DNA of 64,000 nucleotides from Nostoc sp. NOS(2021) (GCF_017115025.1 NZ_JABXKM010000033.1:20765-84764); one strand, 5' to 3'; shown: positions 53,801 to 63,911, numbered from the stretch's first letter. Notes: generated by a model not told the origin, from the sequence alone. Program-made: numbers and translations.

Positions 53801-56800
53801 TAGTCGCTTACGTAGTAGCACATCAGGACTGTATACCCACAATTAGCGAACTGCGGCAATTCCTCAAAGAAAAGCTGCCAGAGTACATGGTACCGAATGT
53901 TTTTGTCATTTTGGAGTCCTTGCCACTAACTCCTAGTGGTAAGGTAGACCGCCGTGCTTTGCCGGAACCAGATTCATACAGCGAAATCACAGATAAATAT
54001 GTAGCCCCACGTACTCAGATTGAAGAACTGTTGGCACAAATTTGGGCGCAAGTGCTGAAAGTAGAACCAGTGGGGATTTATGACAACTTCTTTGAATTAG
54101 GAGGACACTCCCTACTAGCAACGCAACTAGTTTCACGCATCCGCAACATTTTCAAAGTGGAACTACCATTGCGTGAGTTGTTTGCCACAGCAACACTAGT
54201 TGAATTGGCACAAGCAATTGAGCAGTTACAGCAACAGAACTTACAACTGTCTGCACCACCCATTCTACCAAGAGCTAAGAATACAGACTTACCACTGTCA
54301 TTTGCTCAACAGCGTTTGTGGTTTTTAGACCAGTTTGAGCCGAACAGCCCCTCATACAACATTCTTGTGGCTTTGCGTCTAGTAGGAACTCTTAATGTTG
54401 CAGCCTTAGATCAAAGCTTACAAGAAATTATTCATCGCCACGAAGCGCTACGCACTAATTTCGTCACTGTTGATGGACAACCAACACAAATCATTCAAAC
54501 ACAAACGAATTGGACAGTTTCAGTTGTTGAGTGCGAATATCTGCCACTAGGCGAACAAGAAATAGCTACACAGCAATTAGCGCAACAACAAACTATTCAA
54601 CCATTTGACCTGGCCAATGAAACATTATTCAGGGCGACATTAGTAGTGCTATCACAGACAGAACACGTCTTGTTAGTGTGTATGCACCATGTAGTCTCTG
54701 ATGGTTGGTCAATGGGTGTGTTTATCCAAGAACTAGCAGCGTTGTATAATGCTTATTCTCAAGGTCAGCCATCACCTTTAACACCACTGCCGATTCAGTA
54801 CGCAGATTTCGCAATTTGGCAAAGAGACTGGTTGCAAGGGGATGTACTGCAAACTCAACTAAGTTACTGGCAACAACAACTAAAAGATGCACCAGCTTTA
54901 TTGTCGCTGCCCACAGACCGACCAAGAACTGCTGTGCAGACTTTCGCTGGGGCGTATCAAAAGTTTGCCCTCTCCTTTGAGTTAACTGATAGGTTGACAA
55001 AACTGAGCCAGCAGCAAGGAGTGACGTTGTTCATGACGCTGTTAGCAGCTTATGATACCCTGCTTCACCGCTACACAGGTGTGGCAGATATTTTGGTTGG
55101 CTCTCCCATTGCTAACCGCGATCGCTTGGAAAGCGAAGGGTTAATTGGCTTTTTTGTCAACAATTTAGTCATGCGTACCAACTTGGCAGATAATCCGAGC
55201 TTTAGTGAATTACTGACTCGTGTTCGAGATATGGCAATGGATGCCTACGCTCATCAGGACTTGCCTTTTGAAATGCTGGTGGATGCATTGCAGCCAGAAC
55301 GGGATCTCAGCTATACACCACTGTTCCAGGTAATGTTTGTTCTTCAAAATACGCCCATGTCTGCACTAGAACTGACTGGGTTAACTGTTACTCCATTGAT
55401 GAGTGAAGGCGCAACGGCAAAGTTTGATCTTACCTTGCTAATGCAGAACACTCCTACGGGGTTGGTGGGTGCGTGGGAGTACAACACTGACTTATTTGAT
55501 GCCAGCACTATCGAGCGAATGGCGGGGCATTTTGTGACATTGCTAGAAGGCATTGTTACTAATCCGCAGCAGCAAATTTCCCAATTGCCCCTGCTGACAG
55601 AAGTTGAGCAACGACAGTTACTTGTTGAGTGGAACAACACTCAAGTAGACTATCCTGGTGATAAATGCATCCATCAGTTGTTTGAAGAACAGGTTGGGCA
55701 CACCCCTGATGCTGTAGCGGTGGTGTTTGAAGATCAACAACTAACCTACCACCAGTTAAATACTCGCGCTAACCAGTTGGCAGATTACTTGCAGTCCTTG
55801 GGTGTAAAACCAGATGTGCTGGTGGGGTTGTGTGTAGAGCGTTCGCTGTTAATGGTGGTGGGAATACTGGGTATTCTCAAGGCGGGTGGGGCATACCTGC
55901 CACTCGATCCAGACTATCCTCAAGAACGCTTGAGCTTTATGCTAGAAGATGCTCAAGTTCCGGTGCTGCTGACACAACAGCAACTCCTTGAAAAGTTGCC
56001 TCAGCATCAAGCGGAGGTTGTATGTTTAGATACTGACTGGCAATTTATTTCTCAGTCAAGTCAGGATAATGCAGTCGCTACTGTGCAAGATCGTAACTTG
56101 GCTTATGTGATTTATACCTCTGGTTCTACAGGTAGACCCAAAGGGGTTATGATTCCACATGGTGCGATCGCCAACCACTGCTATATTATTCAACAAGTTT
56201 ATGGACTTGAAAAGAGCGATCGCGTACTCCAGTTTGCCTCAATCAACTTCGATGCCTCATTAGAACAGATATTTCCGACACTAATAGCTGGCGCTACCTT
56301 GGTACTCCGAGGCTCAGATGTATGGACTCCGACAAACTTCCAAAAAATAGTTTCGGATTTTGGACTTACTGTCATTAATCTCCCAACAGCCTACTGGCAA
56401 CAATTGGCTCAAGAGTGGGCCAAAACACAAGTGTTAGATACCAATAGCCAACTGAGACTTGTGATTGTTGGTGGAGATGTAATGTTGCCCGAATATGTTG
56501 CGATTTGGCAACAAAGCGCAATGTCTCGTGTTCGTCTGGTCAACGCTTATGGCCCCACAGAGACGACCATCACCGCAACCCTGTTTGAAATCATTCCCCA
56601 GTTGAGTGAAGACACCAATCTGAAAAAAATGCCTATTGGTCGTCCTCTGCCTAACAGAACTGTATATATTCTAGACAGGTATTTACAGCCTGTTCCCATT
56701 GGTGTGCCAGGAGAATTGTACATTGGTGGTGTGTGCTTGGCAAAAGGCTACCTCAACCGCCCAGAACTCACCCAAGAAAAATTTATCCCAAATCTCTTTT

Positions 56801-59800
56801 CTGATGCCACAGAACGTCTTTACAAAACAGGAGACTTGGCACGTTACCTAAGTAATGGTAATATCGAATACCTTGGTCGTATCGATAACCAAGTGAAGAT
56901 TCGCGGCTTCCGCATCGAACTTGGAGAAATCGAAGCAGCCCTCAATACCCACCCCCAAATCCAACAAGCCCTAGCTATTGTAACAGAGGATATTCCAGGT
57001 AACAAACGCTTAGTTGCTTATGTAGTCAAGAGTGATGAATCGCTGACTACCAACCAACTGCGTCAATTCCTCAAGCAACAGCTACCAGAATACATGATTC
57101 CCAGTGGCTTTGTCACCTTAGACAACCTACCGTTAACACCCAATGGCAAACTAGACCGCAAAGCACTACCAACACATGATGGGGAAATTAGCCGGGAACA
57201 TGAGTACGTAGCACCACGTACAGCCATAGAACAAATATTAACCAACATCTGGCAAGAACTGCTGCTCAAAGAAAAAGTCAGCATCCACGACAACTTCTTT
57301 GAAATTGGTGGCGACTCCATCCTGAGTATTCAAATAGTTTCTCGTGCCAAAAACTCAGGATTACAAATCACTCCCAAACAAATATTCCAAAACCAAACCA
57401 TCGCCGAACTTGCCAAGGTTGCAAATACAACAGTGAGTGTTGAGTCTAAACAAGGGATAGTGACTGGAGTTGCATCCCTAACACCCATTCAACAAAGGTT
57501 CTTTGCACAAAATCGCCCAGAAGCCCACCATTATAACCAATCAGTTTTATTGCAGATTCCAAATCATCTGCAAAGTGAATTAATTGAAATAGCCTTGAAA
57601 AAATTATTAGAGCATCACGATGCTTTGCGTTTAAAATTCACATCGGTTGCAGCTGAATACAAACAAATAAACCAAGGATTAGATGACAAAGTACCATTTG
57701 CCGTAGTTGATTTATCATCAACGCCCATACGTCAACAGCCACTAGCTCTAGAAAAAATCGCCGCAGAGTATCAAGCAAGTTTAAACTTGTTAACAGGGCC
57801 GATAATGCAAGTGGTGATGTTTAACTTGGGTAATGAAAGTGATGCTAGGTTACTAATTATTATTCATCACCTAGCAGTAGATGGTGTAAGTTGGCGAATT
57901 TTATTATCAGACCTACAAAAAATTTATCAACAACTAATTACTCAGGAATCTCCAAAGCTAAGTGCGAAAACAACAGCATTTATTGATTGGGCAGAGAAAT
58001 TAAACAATTATGCACAGTCAGGAATTATAAAACTTGAGTTAGACTATTGGCTGAACCAACCTTGGTCTAAGATAACACCATTACCATCAGATTCTGCTGA
58101 CATTCAACAAGAAAATAGAGTAGGTAGTGCTGCTTGTGTATCAGTGAAATTAAGTCAAGAAGAAACCCAAACTCTGCTATTGTCAGTAAACGAAGCTTAC
58201 AACACACAAATTAATGATACACTGCTAAGTGCATTAGTACTTTCAATAGCAGAGTGGACGGAAAATTCAACTGTACTAATTGACTTAGAAGGACATGGTA
58301 GAGAAGAAGTATTTGCAGATGTAGACTTATCACGGACGGTAGGTTGGTTTACCAGTTTGTTTCCCGTATTATTGCAACTACCTTCATTAAACCAACCAGG
58401 AGAAATAATCAAATCTATCAAAGAACAATTACGAGCGATTCCTAATCGTGGGATTGGCTACGGTATATTGCGTTACTTGTGTAAAGATACGACTGTTAAT
58501 GAACAAATAAAGACAATTCCCGCTTCAGAAATTAGTTTTAACTACCTGGGACAATTTGACCAAATACAGTCAGAAACTGGTTGGAAATTTGCGCCTGAAT
58601 CTACTGGAGCTAGCCAAAGTTTAAAGCAAACTCGTGACCATCTATTGGATATTAATGCTCTGGTAGTAGAAGGTGAATTACTAATTGATTGGACTTACAA
58701 TAGTCATGTTCATACTCGTGCCACAGTGGAGAAATTGGCACAGAGCTATATTCAAGCAATCAGGTCAATAATAGAACATTGTCAGTTAGCAGAGAATAGA
58801 GGATACACACCTAGTGATTTTCCAGATGCACAGTTAAATCAATTACAACTGGATGAGTTATTGGCTCGATTACAAACTAAAAACATTGAATCAATTTATC
58901 CACTTTCTTCTTCACAACAGGGAATGCTTTTCGAGACTCTATCTGCTTCTGAGTCAGGGATACATCTTGAGCAGTGCATTTTATACTTACAAAAAGAACT
59001 AGACTCTTTAGCTTTTGAAAAAGCTTGGCAGCGTGTCGTTGAGCGGCACTCAATCCTCAGAACAGCCTTTATTTGGGAAGATCAAGATGAGCCACTTCAA
59101 GTTGTACTGAAGGGAGTGAAAATTTCACTGGAACAGCAAGATTGGCGCGGACTTTCTCTGTCCCAGCAGCAAGAAAAATTAGAAATCTATCTCAGTGCAG
59201 ACCGACTGCGTGGTTTCGAGATGAATGAACCACCGCTAATGCGTTTGGCGCTTTTCCAAGTAAGCTCGAATGCCTATCAATTCGTCTGGACTTCTCATCA
59301 CATTCTTACAGACGGCTGGTGCGTGCCTCTCATCTTCAAGGAGGTTTTTGCATTCTACGAGGCATTCAGCAAAGGTCAAGATTTATCACTGAAACCCAGT
59401 CATCCCTACAGAAATTATATCGTCTGGCTAAAACAGCAGGATTTGTCGCAGGCAGAGGCATTCTGGCGGGGCAAACTTCAAGGTTTCAAAAGTCCAACCC
59501 CATTAGGAATAGAAGTTGAACCTGTTAATTTTTCTGCTGAGGAAGAGCGCTATGGTGAACAAAAAACCCGCTTAACAGCTTCGGCAACAGCAGCTTTGCA
59601 GTCTTTGGTGCGGCAACATCACTTGACTTTAAATATTTTAGTTCAAGGCATTTGGGCTTTGCTCTTGAGTCGTTATAGCGGTCTGGAAGATGTGGTATTT
59701 GGCGCGACTTTCTCTGGTCGTCCCTCAGAATTGGTAGGGGCTGAATCCATGTTAGGTCTATTCATTAATACCTTACCGATGCGGCTCCAGGTTTCTCCCC

Positions 59801-61320
59801 AAGCATCACTTTGGTCTTGGCTTGGAGACATCCATGATCAAAGCTTCACGCAACGAGATTATGAATACTGCTCTGAAGGACAAATTCACGAATGGAGTGA
59901 AGTACCCGGATCATTACCCCTCTACGAGAGTCTTCTGGTTTTCCAAAACCATTCAGTCGATTCATCAGTAAAACAGTCTGCGAACCATGACAAGAATCAA
60001 TCTCAGGCTCGTTCTATAGGCGCACAAACAAAATATGCCCTCACCATTCTAGTTAGCCCAAGTTCAGAGCTAGAGTTTCGCATCATCTACAACCGATACC
60101 GTTATGACAATCCGGCTATAGCCCAGATTCTGGAACATTTTCAGGCTTTGTTGAACAGGATTGTTGACCTTCCAGAGCAGTACCTTGAAACACTGATAGA
60201 AAGGATTTCAGCAGAGCAAATTCCGCAAGTTAGACCGCCTCACAAACTTGTTCAAAAGGAACAGCGAAAAGGCTTTGACGCACCCCGAAATCTTTGGGAA
60301 TTTCAACTAGTACAAATTTGGGAAGACATTCTGGGCATTCATCCTGTCAGCATCCGAGATAACTTCTTTGAACTTGGAGGTCATTCTCTTCTAGCTGTTC
60401 GTCTCATGACACAGATTCAAAAGCATTTCCAGATAAATTTACCTTTAGCTATTTTGTTCCAATATCCCACTATCGAACAACTAGCAAATTTCTTGAGTTC
60501 CTCAACAGATCCTTTACCTTGGTCTGCACTAGTTCCTATCAAAGCTAATGGCAATCAACCACCTCTGTTCTGTGTTCACCCTGGCGGGGGAAATGTTATT
60601 TGCTATCACCATCTTGCTTATTATTTGAGTTCAGAACAGCCATTCTATGGGCTACAATCTTTTGGTTTAAATCCTGAAAATCATCCTCATACTAGCATTG
60701 AACAAATGGCAACTCACTATATCCAAGAGTTACAAACCGTTCAACCTCATGGCCCTTATTTTCTTTCTGGCTGGTCTTTTGGTGGCTTGGTAGCTTTTGA
60801 GATGGCTCAACAACTTTCCCATCAAGGTGAACAAATAGCTCTGTTGGCTCTAATAGATACTAATCCTCCTTGTCTAAGTTATAAAGGACTAATAGACAAT
60901 GCTTTTCTATTAGTAGAGTTATTCAAAGATCGTTTAGACCTCTGTTTAGAGGAACTGCGGCAATTAGAGCTAGAGGAGCAGATAATTTATGTCAAGGAAC
61001 AAGCTAAACAGAAAAATGTAGTTATAGAAGGTTTTGACTTTGATCAAGCTCCCCATCTGCTAAAAATTTCCCAGATCAACGGTCAAGCCGTACAAAATTA
61101 CAAAGGTCAATATTACTCAGGCTCAATTGTTCTATTTAAAGCCAGTGAGACGGATACCGACTTTGAATATCACTGGAAAGAACTGGTGGAACATATAGAA
61201 ACGGTTGTAGTTCCTGGTAATCATCTAAACATGGTGTCACCACCTCATGTCCAGACCCTAGTTCAAAAACTCGAAAAATTTCTTGAACAAGCAAGAAACC
61301 AATCAATAGATATTTGCTAA
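50869..61320 (+). CDS. NRPS: docking - C - A - PCP - C - A - PCP - E - C - PCP - TE
   Basis: Two A domains (AYVIYTSGSTGQPKG, AYVIYTSGSTGRPKG); E-domain IIHHLAVDGVSWRILLSDL; C-domain SHHILTDGWCVP; PCP LGGHSLLAVRLM; TE LFCVHPGGGNVICYHHLAYYL and SGWSFGGLVAFEMAQQL. Confidence 0.95.
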   Translation: MNLKQFVVELSHQDVELWVEGNRLCVDAPEGVLTPETRDLLTKHKTELILLLHQINADNDTDLPLIKAERTQNLPLSFAQERLWLLNQLEPDNPFYNEQVALKLHGKLNVVALEQSLNKIISRHEALRTNFRTFNEQPVQVIAESLTLNLSVVNLTELLESEREIACQQLATAEAIRPFDLANSGLIRASVLKLTEVEHVLLLTFHHIVFDAWSMGVLMQELATIYSALCNNFPPELPELPIQYADFAIWQRQWLQTEVLQTQLDYWKQLLKNAPTFLELPTDRPRPAIQTFQGAIQSVEFSEELTEAIANFSRQEGATLFMTLFAAFVTLLYRYTGSDDIVVGTPLAKRDRLELEGLIGFFVNTLALRTDLSGNPSFQQLLSRVRQVMLLAYTHPDLPFEELVKALQPQRDLSHTPLFQVMFVLENAPTSEVELPGLTVSSFGTERTTAKFDLTLFIKNTTSGLLAAWQYNTDLFDSGTIERMAGHFVTLLEGVIANPQQQISQLPLLTQVEQQQLLVEWNNTHVDYPRDKSIHQLFEEQVGRTPDAVAVEFGNQQLTYYKLNCRANQLAHYLKSLGVKADVLVGLCVERSLEMVVGLLGILKAGGAYLPLDPNYPQERLVFMLEDAQVSVLLTQQSLVDRLPEHQAKLVCLDTDAGLFSQSSQENLISGVQVNNLAYVIYTSGSTGQPKGVALNQLALCNLILWQLQNNTISTGAKTLQFAPISFDVSFQEIFTTWFSGGTLFLITEELRRDPAALLGFLEEKAIERLFVPFVVLQQLAEVAVDSELVNSHLREIITAGEQLQITPAISQLFSKLNDCTLHNHYGPSETHVVTTFTLTNSVNTWPLLPPIGQPIANTQIHILDKYLQPVPIGVPGELYIGGVCLARGYLNRPELTQEKFISNPFEKLGESKLYKTGDLVRHLPDGNIEYLGRIDNQVKIRGFRIELGEVEAVLSQYEDVEGCCIIAREDTPGDKRLVAYVVAHQDCIPTISELRQFLKEKLPEYMVPNVFVILESLPLTPSGKVDRRALPEPDSYSEITDKYVAPRTQIEELLAQIWAQVLKVEPVGIYDNFFELGGHSLLATQLVSRIRNIFKVELPLRELFATATLVELAQAIEQLQQQNLQLSAPPILPRAKNTDLPLSFAQQRLWFLDQFEPNSPSYNILVALRLVGTLNVAALDQSLQEIIHRHEALRTNFVTVDGQPTQIIQTQTNWTVSVVECEYLPLGEQEIATQQLAQQQTIQPFDLANETLFRATLVVLSQTEHVLLVCMHHVVSDGWSMGVFIQELAALYNAYSQGQPSPLTPLPIQYADFAIWQRDWLQGDVLQTQLSYWQQQLKDAPALLSLPTDRPRTAVQTFAGAYQKFALSFELTDRLTKLSQQQGVTLFMTLLAAYDTLLHRYTGVADILVGSPIANRDRLESEGLIGFFVNNLVMRTNLADNPSFSELLTRVRDMAMDAYAHQDLPFEMLVDALQPERDLSYTPLFQVMFVLQNTPMSALELTGLTVTPLMSEGATAKFDLTLLMQNTPTGLVGAWEYNTDLFDASTIERMAGHFVTLLEGIVTNPQQQISQLPLLTEVEQRQLLVEWNNTQVDYPGDKCIHQLFEEQVGHTPDAVAVVFEDQQLTYHQLNTRANQLADYLQSLGVKPDVLVGLCVERSLLMVVGILGILKAGGAYLPLDPDYPQERLSFMLEDAQVPVLLTQQQLLEKLPQHQAEVVCLDTDWQFISQSSQDNAVATVQDRNLAYVIYTSGSTGRPKGVMIPHGAIANHCYIIQQVYGLEKSDRVLQFASINFDASLEQIFPTLIAGATLVLRGSDVWTPTNFQKIVSDFGLTVINLPTAYWQQLAQEWAKTQVLDTNSQLRLVIVGGDVMLPEYVAIWQQSAMSRVRLVNAYGPTETTITATLFEIIPQLSEDTNLKKMPIGRPLPNRTVYILDRYLQPVPIGVPGELYIGGVCLAKGYLNRPELTQEKFIPNLFSDATERLYKTGDLARYLSNGNIEYLGRIDNQVKIRGFRIELGEIEAALNTHPQIQQALAIVTEDIPGNKRLVAYVVKSDESLTTNQLRQFLKQQLPEYMIPSGFVTLDNLPLTPNGKLDRKALPTHDGEISREHEYVAPRTAIEQILTNIWQELLLKEKVSIHDNFFEIGGDSILSIQIVSRAKNSGLQITPKQIFQNQTIAELAKVANTTVSVESKQGIVTGVASLTPIQQRFFAQNRPEAHHYNQSVLLQIPNHLQSELIEIALKKLLEHHDALRLKFTSVAAEYKQINQGLDDKVPFAVVDLSSTPIRQQPLALEKIAAEYQASLNLLTGPIMQVVMFNLGNESDARLLIIIHHLAVDGVSWRILLSDLQKIYQQLITQESPKLSAKTTAFIDWAEKLNNYAQSGIIKLELDYWLNQPWSKITPLPSDSADIQQENRVGSAACVSVKLSQEETQTLLLSVNEAYNTQINDTLLSALVLSIAEWTENSTVLIDLEGHGREEVFADVDLSRTVGWFTSLFPVLLQLPSLNQPGEIIKSIKEQLRAIPNRGIGYGILRYLCKDTTVNEQIKTIPASEISFNYLGQFDQIQSETGWKFAPESTGASQSLKQTRDHLLDINALVVEGELLIDWTYNSHVHTRATVEKLAQSYIQAIRSIIEHCQLAENRGYTPSDFPDAQLNQLQLDELLARLQTKNIESIYPLSSSQQGMLFETLSASESGIHLEQCILYLQKELDSLAFEKAWQRVVERHSILRTAFIWEDQDEPLQVVLKGVKISLEQQDWRGLSLSQQQEKLEIYLSADRLRGFEMNEPPLMRLALFQVSSNAYQFVWTSHHILTDGWCVPLIFKEVFAFYEAFSKGQDLSLKPSHPYRNYIVWLKQQDLSQAEAFWRGKLQGFKSPTPLGIEVEPVNFSAEEERYGEQKTRLTASATAALQSLVRQHHLTLNILVQGIWALLLSRYSGLEDVVFGATFSGRPSELVGAESMLGLFINTLPMRLQVSPQASLWSWLGDIHDQSFTQRDYEYCSEGQIHEWSEVPGSLPLYESLLVFQNHSVDSSVKQSANHDKNQSQARSIGAQTKYALTILVSPSSELEFRIIYNRYRYDNPAIAQILEHFQALLNRIVDLPEQYLETLIERISAEQIPQVRPPHKLVQKEQRKGFDAPRNLWEFQLVQIWEDILGIHPVSIRDNFFELGGHSLLAVRLMTQIQKHFQINLPLAILFQYPTIEQLANFLSSSTDPLPWSALVPIKANGNQPPLFCVHPGGGNVICYHHLAYYLSSEQPFYGLQSFGLNPENHPHTSIEQMATHYIQELQTVQPHGPYFLSGWSFGGLVAFEMAQQLSHQGEQIALLALIDTNPPCLSYKGLIDNAFLLVELFKDRLDLCLEELRQLELEEQIIYVKEQAKQKNVVIEGFDFDQAPHLLKISQINGQAVQNYKGQYYSGSIVLFKASETDTDFEYHWKELVEHIETVVVPGNHLNMVSPPHVQTLVQKLEKFLEQARNQSIDIC

Positions 61321-61485
61321 AAAACTATGTAGAGACGCTAAATTGGTGTCTCTACGTTGTCAGTAAACACCCTTTAAATGTAAGGAATTGTATTATGATT
61401 GCTAGTTTTAACCAAATTAAATCCCAGGTGTGGAAAAAATAGTATTAAATCTAGTTATAAAAGTTTTTAGTTTAATTTCAAAAAT

Positions 61486-63495
61486 ATGCAAACTCAAGTT
61501 GTTCAAGCTAAACCCTCAACAAATGCTTTTTCAGATTTTATTCAATTTTGGCAAGATATAAGAGCGATCGCCGGCCCTTACTGGTATCCAACAAAGCCAG
61601 GTGAAAGAGCCTTTTCAGACGTTATTCGCGCCTGGGGAATGCTTATTCTCCTAATATTGCTAATATTCGCCCTTGTAGCTGCAACTACTTATAATAGTTT
61701 CATTCATCGCTATTTAATCGATGTCATCATTCAGGAAAAAGATTATTCTAAATTTACTTATACTATATCATTTTATGCTGTTGGACTTGTCTTGATAACG
61801 ATTTTAGTAGGATTTACTAAATTTATTAGAAAACAAATTTCTCTTGATTGGTATCAATGGCTCGATAATCATATTTTAAATAAATATTTGAACAATCGTG
61901 CTTATTATAAAATCAATTTTAAAGCTGATATTGATAACCCGGATCAACGTTTATCTCAAGAAATTGAACCGATAACCAGTAGTGCGCTCAGTTTTTCAGC
62001 TACTTTACTAGAAAAAGCACTGGAAATGGTAACTTTTTTAATAGTTGTCTGGTCAATTTCCCAACAGATAGCTGTTGCTCTGCTTATCTATACAATTATA
62101 GGCAACTTTATTGCTGTTTACTTAAATCAAGAATTAATTAAGATTAATCAAGCAGAACTTGAATCTAAAGCTGATTATAGTTATTGTCTAACTCATGTCC
62201 GCAATCACGCTGAGTCAATAGCTTTTTTTCAAGGAGAAAAACAAGAACTGAATATAATTCAACGCAGATTTACTATCCTCATAAAAAATATTAAAGAAAA
62301 GATTAATTGGGAGAGAAATCAGGCAATTTTTAACAGGGGATATCGGGCTACTATCGAATTTCTCACACTTTTAGTACTTGCACCTTTATTTATTAGAGGT
62401 GATATTGATTTCGGACAAATTGGACAAGCTACTACAGCTTGCTATTTCTTTGCTGGTGCTTTGGAAGAATTAATAGCTGAATTTGGCGTTTCTGGGGGAT
62501 TTTCTAGTTATGTTCAGCGTTTATCTGATTTTTCAGATGCTTTAGAAGCAGTGGCAAAAGAACCTGAAAACGTCGGTACTATTAAAACAATAGAAGAGAA
62601 TTATTTTGCTTTTGAGAACGTCACTTTACAAACGCCAAACTATGAACAGGTAATCGTCGAAAACTTGTCACTAGCTGTTCAGCCAGGAGAAGGTTTATTG
62701 ATTGTTGGGCCAAGTGGTCGAGGTAAAAGTTCTATGTTGAGAGCGATCGCTGGTTTGTGGAATGCAGGAACTGGTCGCTTGGTGCGTCCTCCTCTAAAAG
62801 AAGTCTTATTTTTACCCCAACGTCCTTATATAATTCTGGGAACTTTGCGCGAACAGTTGCTTTATCCTAAAACTAATCGTCAATTGACCGACGCAGAACT
62901 CAAAGAAGTTTTGCAACAAGTTAACCTGCAAAACTTGCTAAGTCGAGTTGAAAGTTTTGATACTGAAGTTCCTTGGGAGAATATATTGTCCTTGGGAGAA
63001 CAACAACGCCTGGCTTTCGCACGCCTGTTAGTGACTAATCCAAGGTTCACTATATTAGATGAAGCAACAAGTGCCTTAGATTTGAAGAATGAAGGAACTT
63101 TATATCAACAATTACAAGAGACTAAAACAACGTTTATTAGTGTTGGGCATCGAGAAAGTTTATTTAATTATCATCAATGGGTTCTGGAACTTTCGCAAGA
63201 TTCTAGTTGGCAACTTATGACTGTGCAGGATTATCGAAATCAAAAAACAATTGTCACTACTCCTTCCACAAATCCTCAAATAAAAATAAATGATTCTTCT
63301 CAAGATAAATCCCTAATTCAAGCAGAAATCAGTACAGTCGAAGGATTATCTCATAAAGAAATGAATGAATTAACCTACTATTCCATTACTACTATTAGAA
63401 GTAAAGCAAACAAAGGGGAACCTATCACTAATAGAGATGGCATTATCTATCGCTATGATAAAGATCCCAAAGTGTTGAAATGGGTGAGAGTTTAG
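61486..63495 (+). CDS. ABC transporter, fused permease/ATPase (SbmA/YddA-like) with extra C-terminal segment
   Basis: TM half plus Walker A IVGPSGRGKSSMLRAIAGLW, signature LSLGEQQRLAFARLL, Walker B FTILDEATSALD. Confidence 0.9.
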   Translation: MQTQVVQAKPSTNAFSDFIQFWQDIRAIAGPYWYPTKPGERAFSDVIRAWGMLILLILLIFALVAATTYNSFIHRYLIDVIIQEKDYSKFTYTISFYAVGLVLITILVGFTKFIRKQISLDWYQWLDNHILNKYLNNRAYYKINFKADIDNPDQRLSQEIEPITSSALSFSATLLEKALEMVTFLIVVWSISQQIAVALLIYTIIGNFIAVYLNQELIKINQAELESKADYSYCLTHVRNHAESIAFFQGEKQELNIIQRRFTILIKNIKEKINWERNQAIFNRGYRATIEFLTLLVLAPLFIRGDIDFGQIGQATTACYFFAGALEELIAEFGVSGGFSSYVQRLSDFSDALEAVAKEPENVGTIKTIEENYFAFENVTLQTPNYEQVIVENLSLAVQPGEGLLIVGPSGRGKSSMLRAIAGLWNAGTGRLVRPPLKEVLFLPQRPYIILGTLREQLLYPKTNRQLTDAELKEVLQQVNLQNLLSRVESFDTEVPWENILSLGEQQRLAFARLLVTNPRFTILDEATSALDLKNEGTLYQQLQETKTTFISVGHRESLFNYHQWVLELSQDSSWQLMTVQDYRNQKTIVTTPSTNPQIKINDSSQDKSLIQAEISTVEGLSHKEMNELTYYSITTIRSKANKGEPITNRDGIIYRYDKDPKVLKWVRV

Positions 63496-63683
63496 CAACT
63501 ACTCATACTTTTGGTTCTTCAGTAGGTGTTATGCTGAAATTTTAATTAAACCCCAAAATTTTACTTTAAAATCAAGGCTTACAGGCGATTATAAACTCAA
63601 TTTCAGCACTAAGACTCAAATGGTAATCTTAATGCCTGTTATTATTGCCCAATAAGGGTTTCAAACTTATTTACAGACATTTT

Positions 63684-63911
63684 TAGCATAACAGGTACGG
63701 AAGAGCCATAATTATACCTCGAAAAATTCTTAATCAAGTTCCCGGTGCTTCTAATCCAATTGCTTTACAAGGTAAAGAAGCCAAAATCATAAATGTTGCA
63801 CCCCAAAAAGCACAAGGAGGAATGCTTGAATTAAAAATTACACAGCCTAATCAATTAACTGTATTAGAGGATATACCTAACTCTTCTACTCAATCATTAA
63901 ACAAAAACTAA
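63684..63911 (+). pseudogene. possible truncated ORF remnant
   Basis: Open frame without a proper start: RYGRAIIIPRKILNQVPGASNPIALQGKEAKIINVAPQKAQGGMLELKITQPNQLTVLEDIPNSSTQSLNKN*. Confidence 0.35.

Noticed and set aside
32282-57320. Minus-strand and out-of-frame ORFs inside the NRPS genes (for example 33584..33847, 34365..34604, 42665..43003, 57063..57320)
   Set aside because: They are antisense shadows of conserved NRPS core motifs with no independent support.
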